DNA of 64,000 bases from Thermohalobaculum sp039033215. GTDB lineage: Bacteria > Pseudomonadota > Alphaproteobacteria > Rhodobacterales > Rhodobacteraceae. The translations under genes and the position numbers were made by a program. Shown in pieces: positions 24,427 through 32,416 of this stretch; position 1 is the stretch's first letter, and every line of letters starts with the position of its first letter. The notes under the pieces were generated by a model that saw nothing but the letters and a program-made list of their open reading frames with translations, had not been told where the DNA came from and did not search any database. The DNA lies in contig JBCCDA010000002.1 in the NCBI GenBank assembly GCA_039033215.1, forward strand, positions 1 through 64,000, read 5' to 3'.

Positions 24427-25239
24427 ATGACCGACCGCCACGAAACATTCAAGGCGCTGCACGTCAAGGGCGCGGCCTTCGTGATCCCGAATCCCTGGGA
24501 CATTGGCTCGGCGAGGGTTTTGGCGGCGCTGGGGGCGCAGGCGCTGGCAACGACGTCGTCCGGTCATGCGTTTACGATGGGCCGTCCCGATCAGGGGACA
24601 GTGACCCGCGACGAAGCCCTGGCCCATGCCGAGGACATCGTTTCGGCGACACCTCTTCCCGTCAGCGGCGACTTCGAGAACGGGTTCGGCGATGCGCCGG
24701 AAGACGTGGCCGAAACGGTGCGGCTGGCCGCAGAGGCCGGGCTCTCGGGGATATCGGTCGAAGACGCGACGCTGCCGGAGGCGGGTGCCTATGGCGTCGA
24801 GCTTGCGGTCGAACGTGTGAAGGCAGGGGTTGCGGCGGCGCGTGCCATCGGTCGCCCGTTTGTCTTCTGCGCACGGGCCGACGGGTGGCTGAACCGGGCC
24901 TATGATGCCGAGGAGGCCCTGCGCAGGATCGCCGCCTTCGATGCGGCGGGGGCGGACCTGCTCTATGCGCCGGGGTTGAAGGAGCCGGATCTGGAGCGGA
25001 TGGTGAAGGCGACCGAGACGCCGGTCAACGTGCTGGCTTCAGGACGGGTGGCCGGTGTGCCGCGCGCAAGGTGGGCCGCGATGGGCGTGGCACGCCTGTC
25101 CGTCGGCGGTGCGCTGGCGCGACGGTCGCAGAAGGCGCTGATCGACGCGGCGCGGGCTATGCTGGATGATGGGGACTTCTCAGCCATGGCGCCCATCGGC
25201 GAAGATGTGGACGCATTGTTGGAGTCAGGCGCCGGATAA
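24427..25239 (+). CDS. Isocitrate lyase / PEP mutase family protein
   Basis: A 270-aa TIM-barrel protein of the ICL/PEP-mutase superfamily. Recognisable segments are IPNPWDIGSARVLAALGAQA, TTSSGHAF, LPVSGDFENGFGD (metal-binding acidic loop), GISVEDAT and FCARADGW. The exact reaction (carboxyvinyl-carboxyphosphonate mutase-like, oxaloacetate hydrolase-like or a lyase) cannot be told; the true isocitrate lyase KKCGH signature is absent. It is preceded by GGGGAG 6 nt before the ATG and lies 91 nt after the dehydrogenase gene. Confidence 0.82.
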   Translation: MTDRHETFKALHVKGAAFVIPNPWDIGSARVLAALGAQALATTSSGHAFTMGRPDQGTVTRDEALAHAEDIVSATPLPVSGDFENGFGDAPEDVAETVRLAAEAGLSGISVEDATLPEAGAYGVELAVERVKAGVAAARAIGRPFVFCARADGWLNRAYDAEEALRRIAAFDAAGADLLYAPGLKEPDLERMVKATETPVNVLASGRVAGVPRARWAAMGVARLSVGGALARRSQKALIDAARAMLDDGDFSAMAPIGEDVDALLESGAG

Positions 25240-25455
25240 GGTGGAGAGTACAGGCGCGCCGGCCGACACCCCGAGCACTACGACCGCTGCATGGGACGAA
25301 CCAGTGATCCCGATCTAACTTCACCCGGCAAGTGCCGCCTCAACTGCAAGCGGTAATCCATCAGCGGGATAGCTCACCTCGGCGTTTCAGTACGCCATAG
25401 GGGCTTGATCGGCGTGACGTGCCGGGCTCTAACAGGACCCAAGATGGAGATGAGA

Positions 25456-27105
25456 ATGACCAAACACGCCGGAGCGCTGTTGGTGGAGTGCTTGCGGTCT
25501 CAGGGCACCCGCAGGGTCTTCGCCGTACCGGGCGAGAGTTACCTTGCGGCACTTGATGGCATGCACGACGCTAACGATATCGAGCTGATTCTCACGCGCC
25601 ACGAGGGTGGCGCGGCCTTCATGGCCGAGGCGCACGGCAAGCTGACCGGCGAGCCCGGGATCGCCATGGTGACCCGGGGACCCGGTGCCACGAACGCCTC
25701 GATCGGGGTGCACACGGCGATGCAGAACTCATCGCCCATGATCCTGTTCGTTGGCCAGATCGCCACATGGATGCGCGACCGTGAGGCGTTCCAGGAGGTC
25801 GACTACCGCGCCTTCTTCGGGCCGATCGCCAAGTGGGCAGTCGAGGTCGACGACGCGGACAGGTTGCCCGAAATCGTGAGCCGCGCCTATTCGGTGGCCT
25901 TGTCTGGGCGCCCTGGTCCAGTGGTCGTCGCCCTGCCGGAGGACATGTTGTCGGGTGCCACCGCCGCATCTGCGGGCGCCGAGGTGGTGGTCTCTCGACC
26001 CTGGCCGGATCCCGCCGCAGTCGACGCCGCGATGGCCCGGTTGGCGGAGGCCGAGCGGCCGATGATCCTAGCAGGTGGTGGCGGCTGGACAGACGCGGCC
26101 CGCGGGCTGCTGAAGGACTTCGCCGAGCGAAACGGCCTGCCCGTCTCCTGCGTCTTTCGCTTCCAGGACCTGATGGACAACCACTCCCCGTGCTATGTAG
26201 GAGACGCGGGCGTCGGTATGTCGCCCTACATGAAGGACATGATCCGCCAGGCGGATGTGATCCTGGCGCTCGGCCCCCGCTTCGGCGAGTCGACCACGGA
26301 CGGTTACACGCTCTTCGAGGCGCCGGACCCCGTCCAGGCGTTGATCCATGTCCATGCCTCGGATCGCGAGATCGGCAAGCTATACCAGCCGCAGATCCCG
26401 ATCCATGCCCATCCGGAAGCGTTCCTCGAGGCCGTCTCCGCCACTTGGCTTCCGGCGTCGGATGCACGCGCCACCTGGACCGCCCAGGCCCGCGCCAACT
26501 ACGAGGCCAGCTTCGACCTGCCCCCGCAGCCCGGCGACGTCGACATGGGTGCCATCATGGCGCACCTGCGAGACGTCCTACCGGAGGACGCGATCCTAAC
26601 CAACGGGGCGGGCAACTTCGCGATCTGGCCGGCAAAACTCTTCAAGTATGGACCCCATCAGCGCCTTTTGGGCCCTCAATCGGGTGCAATGGGGGCGGGT
26701 ATCCCCGCTGCCGTTGCCGCTAAAGCCGAACATCGGGACCGCATGGTGGTCTGCTTCGCGGGGGATGGCGATTTCCAGATGACCGGGATGGAGCTTGGCG
26801 CAGGTCTGCAGGCCGATTGCCAGCCAATCGTGCTGATCCTCAACAACGGCATGTACGGCACGATCCGCATGCACCAGGAGCGGGATTATCCCCACCGCAC
26901 CGCCGGGACCGCGATCACCAACCCCGACTTCGTCATGCTGGGCAAGTCCTTCGGGTACCACGCCGAGCGGATTGAGGAGACTGGGCAATTCGCGGATGCT
27001 TTTCAGCGTGCGATGGCCTCGACGACCGGCGCAGTGCTAGAGCTGATGATCGATCCCGAAGCGCTCACCCCCAGGGCCACGCTCAGCCAGATCCGGGGCG
27101 ACTAG
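25456..27105 (+). CDS. Thiamine diphosphate-dependent enzyme, acetolactate synthase-like
   Basis: A 549-aa protein with the three-domain ThDP architecture. The N-terminal Pyr domain has the catalytic Glu50 in TRHEGGAAFMAEAHG, a central dimerisation domain has ILAGGGGW, and the C-terminal PP domain has the ThDP/Mg motif GDGDFQM (436 onward) ending in LILNNGMYG. It is not the biosynthetic IlvB by context, as no regulatory subunit follows. A catabolic 2-oxoacid enzyme is likely, but the substrate is unknown. ATG codons at 25444, 25450 and 25456 are in frame; the last has GGAG 6 nt upstream. A 216-nt gap precedes it with no visible gene. Confidence 0.83.
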   Translation: MTKHAGALLVECLRSQGTRRVFAVPGESYLAALDGMHDANDIELILTRHEGGAAFMAEAHGKLTGEPGIAMVTRGPGATNASIGVHTAMQNSSPMILFVGQIATWMRDREAFQEVDYRAFFGPIAKWAVEVDDADRLPEIVSRAYSVALSGRPGPVVVALPEDMLSGATAASAGAEVVVSRPWPDPAAVDAAMARLAEAERPMILAGGGGWTDAARGLLKDFAERNGLPVSCVFRFQDLMDNHSPCYVGDAGVGMSPYMKDMIRQADVILALGPRFGESTTDGYTLFEAPDPVQALIHVHASDREIGKLYQPQIPIHAHPEAFLEAVSATWLPASDARATWTAQARANYEASFDLPPQPGDVDMGAIMAHLRDVLPEDAILTNGAGNFAIWPAKLFKYGPHQRLLGPQSGAMGAGIPAAVAAKAEHRDRMVVCFAGDGDFQMTGMELGAGLQADCQPIVLILNNGMYGTIRMHQERDYPHRTAGTAITNPDFVMLGKSFGYHAERIEETGQFADAFQRAMASTTGAVLELMIDPEALTPRATLSQIRGD

Positions 27106-27558
27106 CGGCCCGCCAAGGGCAAGCTATGTCCGCCACTGGCTATTTATCCGCATGGTTGCTCTGAGCAGGCGCTTCGTGCGCCAACATGGACGGGTCGTTG
27201 CCAGAACTTCGGGAAGTGACGATGATTCCCATGGTGGTGTACGCGGGCCCATGGACCCATCGCCACAGCATCCCAGACTGACGTTTCGATGCCAGAACTA
27301 GACAGGCCAAGCGGGTGGCTCGGGGACAGCTTGGCGCATGACGAGAGGCGTTTGTCTGTACTCGGTATCCACGCCAGAAACGTTCCACGAAATCTGAAGT
27401 TCTGAACGGTGGTCTTGAGACCCTCGTTTCGCCTTCGAGAACTGCGCCGACTTGCATTGAAGAACCTGCCATCTTGGGTTGATGACTCTGGCATGGGGCT
27501 TTTGGACGAAGCGCGTCGTTCCTAGACCGATCAGAACGCAGTCCTAGCGCCTCACAAG
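27106..27558. other. 453-nt stretch with no recognisable gene
   Basis: Between the ThDP enzyme and the alcohol dehydrogenase gene the base composition is visibly less GC-rich than the neighbours. The open frames present (such as 27144-27494 on the minus strand) have no recognisable similarity or codon bias and lack a ribosome binding site. It may be degenerate remnants of accessory DNA; I see no inverted repeats or transposase fragments that prove this. Confidence 0.5.
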
Positions 27559-28572
27559 TCAAAAGCCCTCGAGAACGATCTTGCCGCGGGCCGTTCCGCT
27601 TGCCAGCTTCTGATGGGCCAGACGGAGATTTGCCGCCGAGATTGTGCCGAAGGTCTCGGTCGCAGTTGACCTGATCTTGCCATTCTCGACCAGCCCCGCA
27701 ACCTCGGTGAGGATACTCCCCTGTCGCGCCATGTCGGCGGTCTGGAACAAGGGCCGGGTGAACATCAGCTCCCAATGGGTCGACACGGCTTTGGTCTTGA
27801 AGGGCATCACGTTCAGGCTCTCAGGATCGTCGATCAGGCCGAACCGGCCCTGCGGCGCGATCAGGTCGGCCACCTGATCCAGGTAGAGATGGGTGTGCGT
27901 GGTCGAGAACACGAAACCGGGTGCGCCAATCGCGAGAGCTTCGACCTGCGGTGCCAAAGGTTCGTGGTGATTGATGACATGACACGCGCCCATCTCCCGC
28001 GCCCAGGCTTCGGTCTCGGGACGCGAGGCGGTGGCAATAACTTCGAGATCCGTCTTCGCCTGCAGAAGCTGAATGGCGATCGACCCGACGCCTCCGGCTC
28101 CACCGATGATCAGCACTGCAGGCGCGGCTCCAGGTACCGGATCGGCGACGCACAACCTGTCGAACAGCATTTCATAGGCGGTCAGCGCCGTCAGCGGCAA
28201 CGCGGCGGCATCGGCATTGGTGACCCCCTCCGGCGCCCTTCCTACGATACGTTCGTCGACAAGGTGGAACTCCGAATTGGTGCCGGACCGGTTGATTACA
28301 CCCGCGTACCAGACGCGGTCGCCTGGTTTGAAGAGCGTAACTTCCGCCCCGGTTTCGACAACCTCGCCAACAGCGTCATAACCCAACACATTTGGCCAAT
28401 CGCCTTCGGGTGGGCGGCGGTTGCGGAGCTTGTAGTCGACCGGGTTTACCGCGACCGCGTGCACAGCGACCAGCAGATCATGACCCTCGGCGCGGGGACG
28501 CTGCATCTCAAAGTCGACCAGGCTATCTTCCCGGTCGATCTCGCCCAGCTTCGTGTAGCCGACAGCTTTCAT
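27559..28572 (-). CDS. Zinc-binding-type alcohol dehydrogenase family protein
   Basis: A 337-aa MDR oxidoreductase similar to the ZADH1/quinone-reductase group. The GroES-like domain has VNPVDYKLRNRRPPEGDWPN and VLGYDAVGEVVE, and the Rossmann domain carries LIIGGAGGVGSIAIQLLQA (about 150-168). The frame continues upstream to 28779. The ATG at 28572 is the family start and has GGGAG upstream. It lies 23 nt downstream of the monooxygenase gene on the same strand, and both are divergent from the HxlR regulator. That pattern is typical of electrophile- or quinone-responsive modules. Confidence 0.87.
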   Translation of the reverse strand: MKAVGYTKLGEIDREDSLVDFEMQRPRAEGHDLLVAVHAVAVNPVDYKLRNRRPPEGDWPNVLGYDAVGEVVETGAEVTLFKPGDRVWYAGVINRSGTNSEFHLVDERIVGRAPEGVTNADAAALPLTALTAYEMLFDRLCVADPVPGAAPAVLIIGGAGGVGSIAIQLLQAKTDLEVIATASRPETEAWAREMGACHVINHHEPLAPQVEALAIGAPGFVFSTTHTHLYLDQVADLIAPQGRFGLIDDPESLNVMPFKTKAVSTHWELMFTRPLFQTADMARQGSILTEVAGLVENGKIRSTATETFGTISAANLRLAHQKLASGTARGKIVLEGF

Positions 28573-28595
28573 CTCGTTCTCTCCCACAGGCCGAT

Positions 28596-28883
28596 TCAGG
28601 CGATCTTCGACATCTCGTTCAGGACGAAGCTGGCGACTGCACCCTCGGTGGAAGTCATGTACGCAGCAAGGTGCGGTGCATTCATATGGCTCTGCCAAAG
28701 TACGCGACTTTCCCAATTCTCGTAGAAGACGAAGAGCCCTGGCTTCTCGTTGTCCAAATGCAGATCGTACTGCAGGCATCCGGCCTCGGCTCGGGTGATG
28801 GGAACCAGCTTTTCCAGTTCCGCCCGGACAAGAGCTTCCTTGCCGGGCACCGCGGTGATCTGTGCCAGGATCGTCAAGGCCAT
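28596..28883 (-). CDS. Antibiotic biosynthesis monooxygenase (ABM) domain protein
   Basis: A 95-aa dimeric alpha-beta barrel protein of the ABM/YgiN type: MALTILAQITAVPGKEALVR, CLQYDLHLDNEKPGLFVFYE, and HMNAPHLAAYM. YgiN-like members oxidise quinols. Together with an MDR oxidoreductase and an HxlR regulator it suggests quinone or aldehyde detoxification. The ATG at 28883 has AGGAG 7-8 nt upstream; a longer frame begins at 28904. Confidence 0.87.
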   Translation of the reverse strand: MALTILAQITAVPGKEALVRAELEKLVPITRAEAGCLQYDLHLDNEKPGLFVFYENWESRVLWQSHMNAPHLAAYMTSTEGAVASFVLNEMSKIA

Positions 28884-28941
28884 GCTGGGATCTCCTTTTG
28901 ACATTTAGGCTGGATGGGAGGTATCTGGCGGCAAAGGAGAA

Positions 28942-28954
28942 GTTCTACAAGTAC
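28942..28954. promoter_or_regulatory. Imperfect palindrome in the HxlR divergent promoter region
   Basis: In the 94-bp gap between the ABM gene and the HxlR gene, a 13-nt imperfect palindrome has the form GT-N-CT-N3-AG-N-AC. HxlR proteins bind dyads in exactly this kind of divergent gap and usually repress both directions. Assignment rests on symmetry and location only. Confidence 0.22.
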
Positions 28955-28977
28955 GCACAATTCAGGCTGATAGGCAC

Positions 28978-29361
28978 ATGATGGATACTGTAAAACAGAC
29001 GAGCATGGGAGCCGGAGCCCGTTTCGAGAACTACGACTGCAACGAGGGATGCCCGGTCGAGGCAGCACTGGAGCAGATCGCCGGCAAGTGGAAGGGCTTG
29101 ATCATCTATCACCTGATGGAGGAAACACTGCGGTTCAACGAGTTGATGCGCCGCGTCGCGACTGTCACGCAGCGCAGCCTGACCAAACAGCTTCGGGAAC
29201 TTGAGGCCGATGGCATCGTGAACCGAAAGGTCTTTGCAGTCGTCCCGCCCAGGGTCGAATACTCCCTGACTGAAAAGGGTGAAAGCCTGCGCGCCGTGAT
29301 TGTTGCGCTGCGCGCCTGGGGCTCGGAGAACCCGCGCAAGGAGCGCTCCAACGTTGGGTAG
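28978..29361 (+). CDS. HxlR-family transcriptional regulator
   Basis: A 127-aa winged helix regulator. The family signature is CPVEAALEQIAGKWKGLIIYHLMEE (from residue 25), with RFNELMRRV and VTQRSLTKQLRELEADGIV forming the recognition region. Cysteines at about 20 and 25 are placed like the redox or electrophile-sensing Cys of YodB/HypR-type members. It is divergent from the ABM and alcohol dehydrogenase genes, which it probably controls. Confidence 0.9.
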   Translation: MMDTVKQTSMGAGARFENYDCNEGCPVEAALEQIAGKWKGLIIYHLMEETLRFNELMRRVATVTQRSLTKQLRELEADGIVNRKVFAVVPPRVEYSLTEKGESLRAVIVALRAWGSENPRKERSNVG

Positions 29362-29677
29362 CTGAACTCGCTTGCAGCAGGCATCAGCCGCTCTTGAGGC
29401 AAGACAACGTCATCGGAGTTACGTCTTTGGCGCGACCATCGTCGGTAGTGGTCCCGGAGAACCGGCCAGGCACAAACCGAAGACCACGGACCGACACTCC
29501 TGATGTTATGACCTGCTCCCAGACGTTCGTCTGCTTTGAGACCCAACCATCGCTCTTCCGCCCGGCAGCACGGCTCGGCTGTATGTCCCTAAGTCGAAAA
29601 AACGGCAGTTCGATCTGAACCATTCTCGCCTGCGTCGTCACCTATCGACAGATGAAGCCAGTCATTGGCGGCAGCGT
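29362..29677. other. 316-nt stretch with no recognisable gene
   Basis: No convincing coding region, RNA or repeat is seen between the HxlR gene and the next gene. The short open frames on both strands (for example 29384-29641 on the minus strand) lack similarity and ribosome binding sites. Composition is less GC-rich than the core region, as in the gap at 27106-27558 on the other side of this module. Confidence 0.5.
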
Positions 29678-29692
29678 ATGACGGAGCAGCGG

Positions 29693-30544
29693 ATGAGAAC
29701 GCCAAACCTGGACACAATTCGCGGAAACCGAACGCTGTTGCAGATGTTCCTGAAGTTTCTCCAACGGCGAAACCTCGTGCGTCTCTACCAGTTCTACTAC
29801 GAGCATGAAAACGAGGTAACGGCGTATCGGCTCTCCTACGACAAGGTCACGGCGCCCGAGAAAGCCTTCCTTGGAAAGGTCTACACGGCTGTCATCTGGG
29901 CTTACACGAACGAGCTGGTGAAAGCGACAAACGCGTTGGAGAACGACAACTATCGTGGGGGCTCTGCCACTGCCGCCAAACAAGAAGTCCACCGCCGAGC
30001 CTTTGCCAGTACAGGTTGGAAGGCAACCTTCGAGAAGTCGATGGATCATATCGGCAAGCTGCTGGAGAAACTCGCAACTGACGAGTTTTTGAAGTCCAAG
30101 CCGTATCAGACGTATGTCCGCGCCACGATCAAGAAGAAAGGCAAGAGCATGCGCAAGAACTTCAAACTCGATGTCGAGATTGATGATTTCCTTGGCTTGG
30201 CATTTGCAGTCCAAACCGGCGACGGTCCAACAGTGCGACGCCTTTCCCAGGAAATTGCGGAAGCAGAAACAGTAAAGACGAAGAAAAAGACAAAGGCGAC
30301 TGATATCGTCTCCGACTCCCCGCAACGTGCTGAAGGGTACGTTCCAAGGGGGCTGAGGTGTGAGCTTCAACGAGGAGGCGGTATCGAAGCTGCGCACGCG
30401 CCACCCGGTAACGCGGGAGCTTTCGGGGTGCTCCAACCTGGTTCCTCGACAGACTACGCAGTTGAAACGTTTCTCAAGTCCGTTGGGAGTGATCTGAAAT
30501 GGGTGTCTTTGGCCCACGATGTTCAGCACACACAGTTTACCTGA
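29693..30544 (+). CDS. Uncharacterised protein with RGS-like helical domain pattern
   Basis: A 283-aa protein (an ATG at 29678 would add 5 residues; the one at 29693 has GGAG 6 nt upstream). I do not recognise it as a named family. The first 150 residues are all-helical and follow the pattern of an RGS-type bundle: LLQMFLKFLQRRNLVRLYQF near the N-terminus, and TFEKSMDHIGKLLEKL then DEFLKSKPYQTYV at the end. A lysine-rich segment (KTKKKTK) follows. The last 80 residues look low-complexity, and another frame (30360-30497, GTG start) is also protein-like there, so a frameshift or altered 3' end is possible. GC is lower than neighbours, suggesting transfer. It lies 37 nt before the peptidase gene. 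Confidence 0.55.
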   Translation: MRTPNLDTIRGNRTLLQMFLKFLQRRNLVRLYQFYYEHENEVTAYRLSYDKVTAPEKAFLGKVYTAVIWAYTNELVKATNALENDNYRGGSATAAKQEVHRRAFASTGWKATFEKSMDHIGKLLEKLATDEFLKSKPYQTYVRATIKKKGKSMRKNFKLDVEIDDFLGLAFAVQTGDGPTVRRLSQEIAEAETVKTKKKTKATDIVSDSPQRAEGYVPRGLRCELQRGGGIEAAHAPPGNAGAFGVLQPGSSTDYAVETFLKSVGSDLKWVSLAHDVQHTQFT

Positions 30545-30581
30545 GATCAGGCGACCCCCGAGCACAAGTCAGGGCGATTAG

Positions 30582-31385
30582 ATGAACGTCCTGCCAAGCC
30601 TCTTCGTTGCGCTCGGCATTGCGGCGGCCCCGGCGGTCTGGCACCTGATGGCGGAGACTTATCGGACCGAGTCCCACCAGAGTCCGGCAGTTGCATCAGA
30701 CATCGAGGACCTTCGGGAACAGCTCGCGCGGTTGCAAGCGCGCTTGGACGGGCTCGACGCCCTCACTGGCGCAAGACTTCCTCGCCAATCGCCCATACCT
30801 TTGCCCGCTGCGCCCCCCCCCGAGACAGACACTTTGCGGGATTCCTTCGCCCAAGTCGTGCTGATTGCCGATCGACGTTCCGTCAACGACGGGCTCACGC
30901 ACGCCTCCCCGTCTTTTCTGCAGGAACTGTTGGGCCTGCCCCGGCCAGACCTGACCGACGATTGTTTGCCTGCAACCAACCCCCAACTCACTGGCCTACT
31001 GGCGACAGAGAACGTCGGGCCGGTCCGGGCAACGCTTCTGAAACCAGCTTTGGCGTCGCTAAGGCAGGTTTTCAAGAACGTACAGGTCTTCGAGCCAGAG
31101 CTCTATGACCGCATCAAAGGCGTGCAGTCGCTCTGCATCCGCCTGATCCGTGGGTCGACAAGCTCGGCGTCAGCGCACGCGTACGGCTTGGCCGTCGACA
31201 TCAATATAGACGGCGTTCTCGACAGCCTTGCCGACGGCAAGACGCAGTTGGGTCTGATCCTGATGGCAGATTACTTCAAGAAGGAAGGCTGGATCTGGGG
31301 TGCAGGGTTCAGCCGCGAGGACTCCATGCACTTCGAGGTCAGCCGGGAAAAGTTGCAGCAATGGCGGCGGCAGGGACGGCTCTAG
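30582..31385 (+). CDS. Membrane-anchored M15-type peptidase (DD-/LD-carboxypeptidase-like)
   Basis: A 267-aa protein. An N-terminal hydrophobic anchor (about 4-20) is followed by a short coiled coil (40-60), a proline-rich linker, and a C-terminal M15-like zinc peptidase domain. The metal ligands are visible in SAHAYGLAVDIN (H199, D206) and SMHFEV (H250), with GWIWG between them. Family members cut peptidoglycan stem peptides in the periplasm. The gene converges on the distal end of the T6SS operon with only 7 bp between stops. It could open the cell wall for secretion machinery or be a transported toxin; neither is shown. Confidence 0.7.
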   Translation: MNVLPSLFVALGIAAAPAVWHLMAETYRTESHQSPAVASDIEDLREQLARLQARLDGLDALTGARLPRQSPIPLPAAPPPETDTLRDSFAQVVLIADRRSVNDGLTHASPSFLQELLGLPRPDLTDDCLPATNPQLTGLLATENVGPVRATLLKPALASLRQVFKNVQVFEPELYDRIKGVQSLCIRLIRGSTSSASAHAYGLAVDINIDGVLDSLADGKTQLGLILMADYFKKEGWIWGAGFSREDSMHFEVSREKLQQWRRQGRL

Positions 31386-31392
31386 GCTACCC

Positions 31393-32412
31393 TCATGAAC
31401 AGGGGCACATGCTACACTGATCGAACGCCGGCATGTCGGTCACCACTTGAAGCGATGCGCTGAGCGCCACCATCACGTTTAAGAATTGCGCGATCTGGAG
31501 TTTTGGCGGCGAGAACGACATCCCAAGGCTCGCGTTGCTGTGCCCTGCGATCTGCTCGGCAAGGCGGAGATCTTCCATTGTCGGGAGCAGATCCAACTTT
31601 TGCGACAGCGCAAGAGCGGGGATCGGCAACGGCAGCGGGAACGTGCTCCAGAGCCGCATCATCGAGTCGATCATCTGCCAGGTGGCAGGGGAGAACGCAT
31701 CGCCAAAGGCTTGTTCGATGGTGGCCAGCGATTCCAGTACAATAGCAAGCTTTGTCAGCATCGGTAGCGGGATCACCAACGACGGGGGTACGAGGCTCGC
31801 CAGCGGCATCAGCGCATTGTTCATGCCAGGGACAGCGCCAGCGTCGCCAAGCGGCGGCACGTTCAAAGCCTCGGTCATCTTCATCAGCGGGGGAAGGCCC
31901 ATCACCAATTGGATCTTCGCGAGTTGAGGCATCGTCAGCGCGAACCGCGTGCTCGGCACCATCGGGGCGGCGGGTGACATCGTCATGTTCATTGGATCAA
32001 GACCCATGGCCTGAAGGTCGATGACAAGACGAGCGATCAGCGCGAAGTTCAGAAGAGGCTGCAGCTTCAGCTGCGTCAGCCACCCAAGCCGTGGCCACAC
32101 GTTCCGTGCGACACTTGCGGCGGCCATCTCCATCTGAAACTCGAGTTTTGGGATATCGTCGAAACTGAACGTACCCATGCTCATCGAGATCGTCAGCGCC
32201 AACTGCGCCAATGGCCCACCGCCAAGCACAATGTTTGGCAGCTGGGTGAAGTTGAAGCCAGTTGCGATCTGCAGGTCGAGTCGCCCCTCGGGCAACAGTG
32301 CGGGGATTGCCGCTGTCAGGCGCAGCGCAAGAGGCGGCGGGGGCAGGATCGGAATGCTTGCGTGCAAGCGGGAGCGCGCGACGTCAGCCGGAACTTCGCA
32401 AAAACAAGCCAT
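31393..32412 (-). CDS. Met/Leu/Pro-rich, cysteine-capped protein, last gene of the T6SS operon
   Basis: A 339-aa protein that I cannot assign to a family. It begins with MACFCEVP and ends with FDQCSMCPCS, so cysteine clusters cap both ends. The body is rich in Met, Leu, Pro and Ala and contains repeated short hydrophobic segments broken by prolines (PILPPPPLALRLTAAIPALL; PPSLVIPLPMLTKLAIVL; FPLPLPIPALAL). There are no clean 20-residue TM helices and no signal peptide. It starts 4 nt after the phosphatase stop, so it is in the T6SS operon. A secreted effector, an amphipathic or membrane-inserting protein, or a structural accessory are all possible. Confidence 0.6.
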   Translation of the reverse strand: MACFCEVPADVARSRLHASIPILPPPPLALRLTAAIPALLPEGRLDLQIATGFNFTQLPNIVLGGGPLAQLALTISMSMGTFSFDDIPKLEFQMEMAAASVARNVWPRLGWLTQLKLQPLLNFALIARLVIDLQAMGLDPMNMTMSPAAPMVPSTRFALTMPQLAKIQLVMGLPPLMKMTEALNVPPLGDAGAVPGMNNALMPLASLVPPSLVIPLPMLTKLAIVLESLATIEQAFGDAFSPATWQMIDSMMRLWSTFPLPLPIPALALSQKLDLLPTMEDLRLAEQIAGHSNASLGMSFSPPKLQIAQFLNVMVALSASLQVVTDMPAFDQCSMCPCS

Positions 32413-32416
32413 CGCA

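Noticed and set aside
27140..27775. 211-aa minus-strand open frame overlapping the end of the alcohol dehydrogenase gene
   Set aside because: It overlaps a real gene in another frame, has atypical composition and no ribosome binding site. The part in the gap alone is not convincing coding sequence.
31503..32024. Plus-strand open frames inside the Met/Leu/Pro-rich gene
   Set aside because: They are short, overlap each other and lack similarity. The minus-strand frame is continuous for 339 codons and placed 4 nt after pppA.
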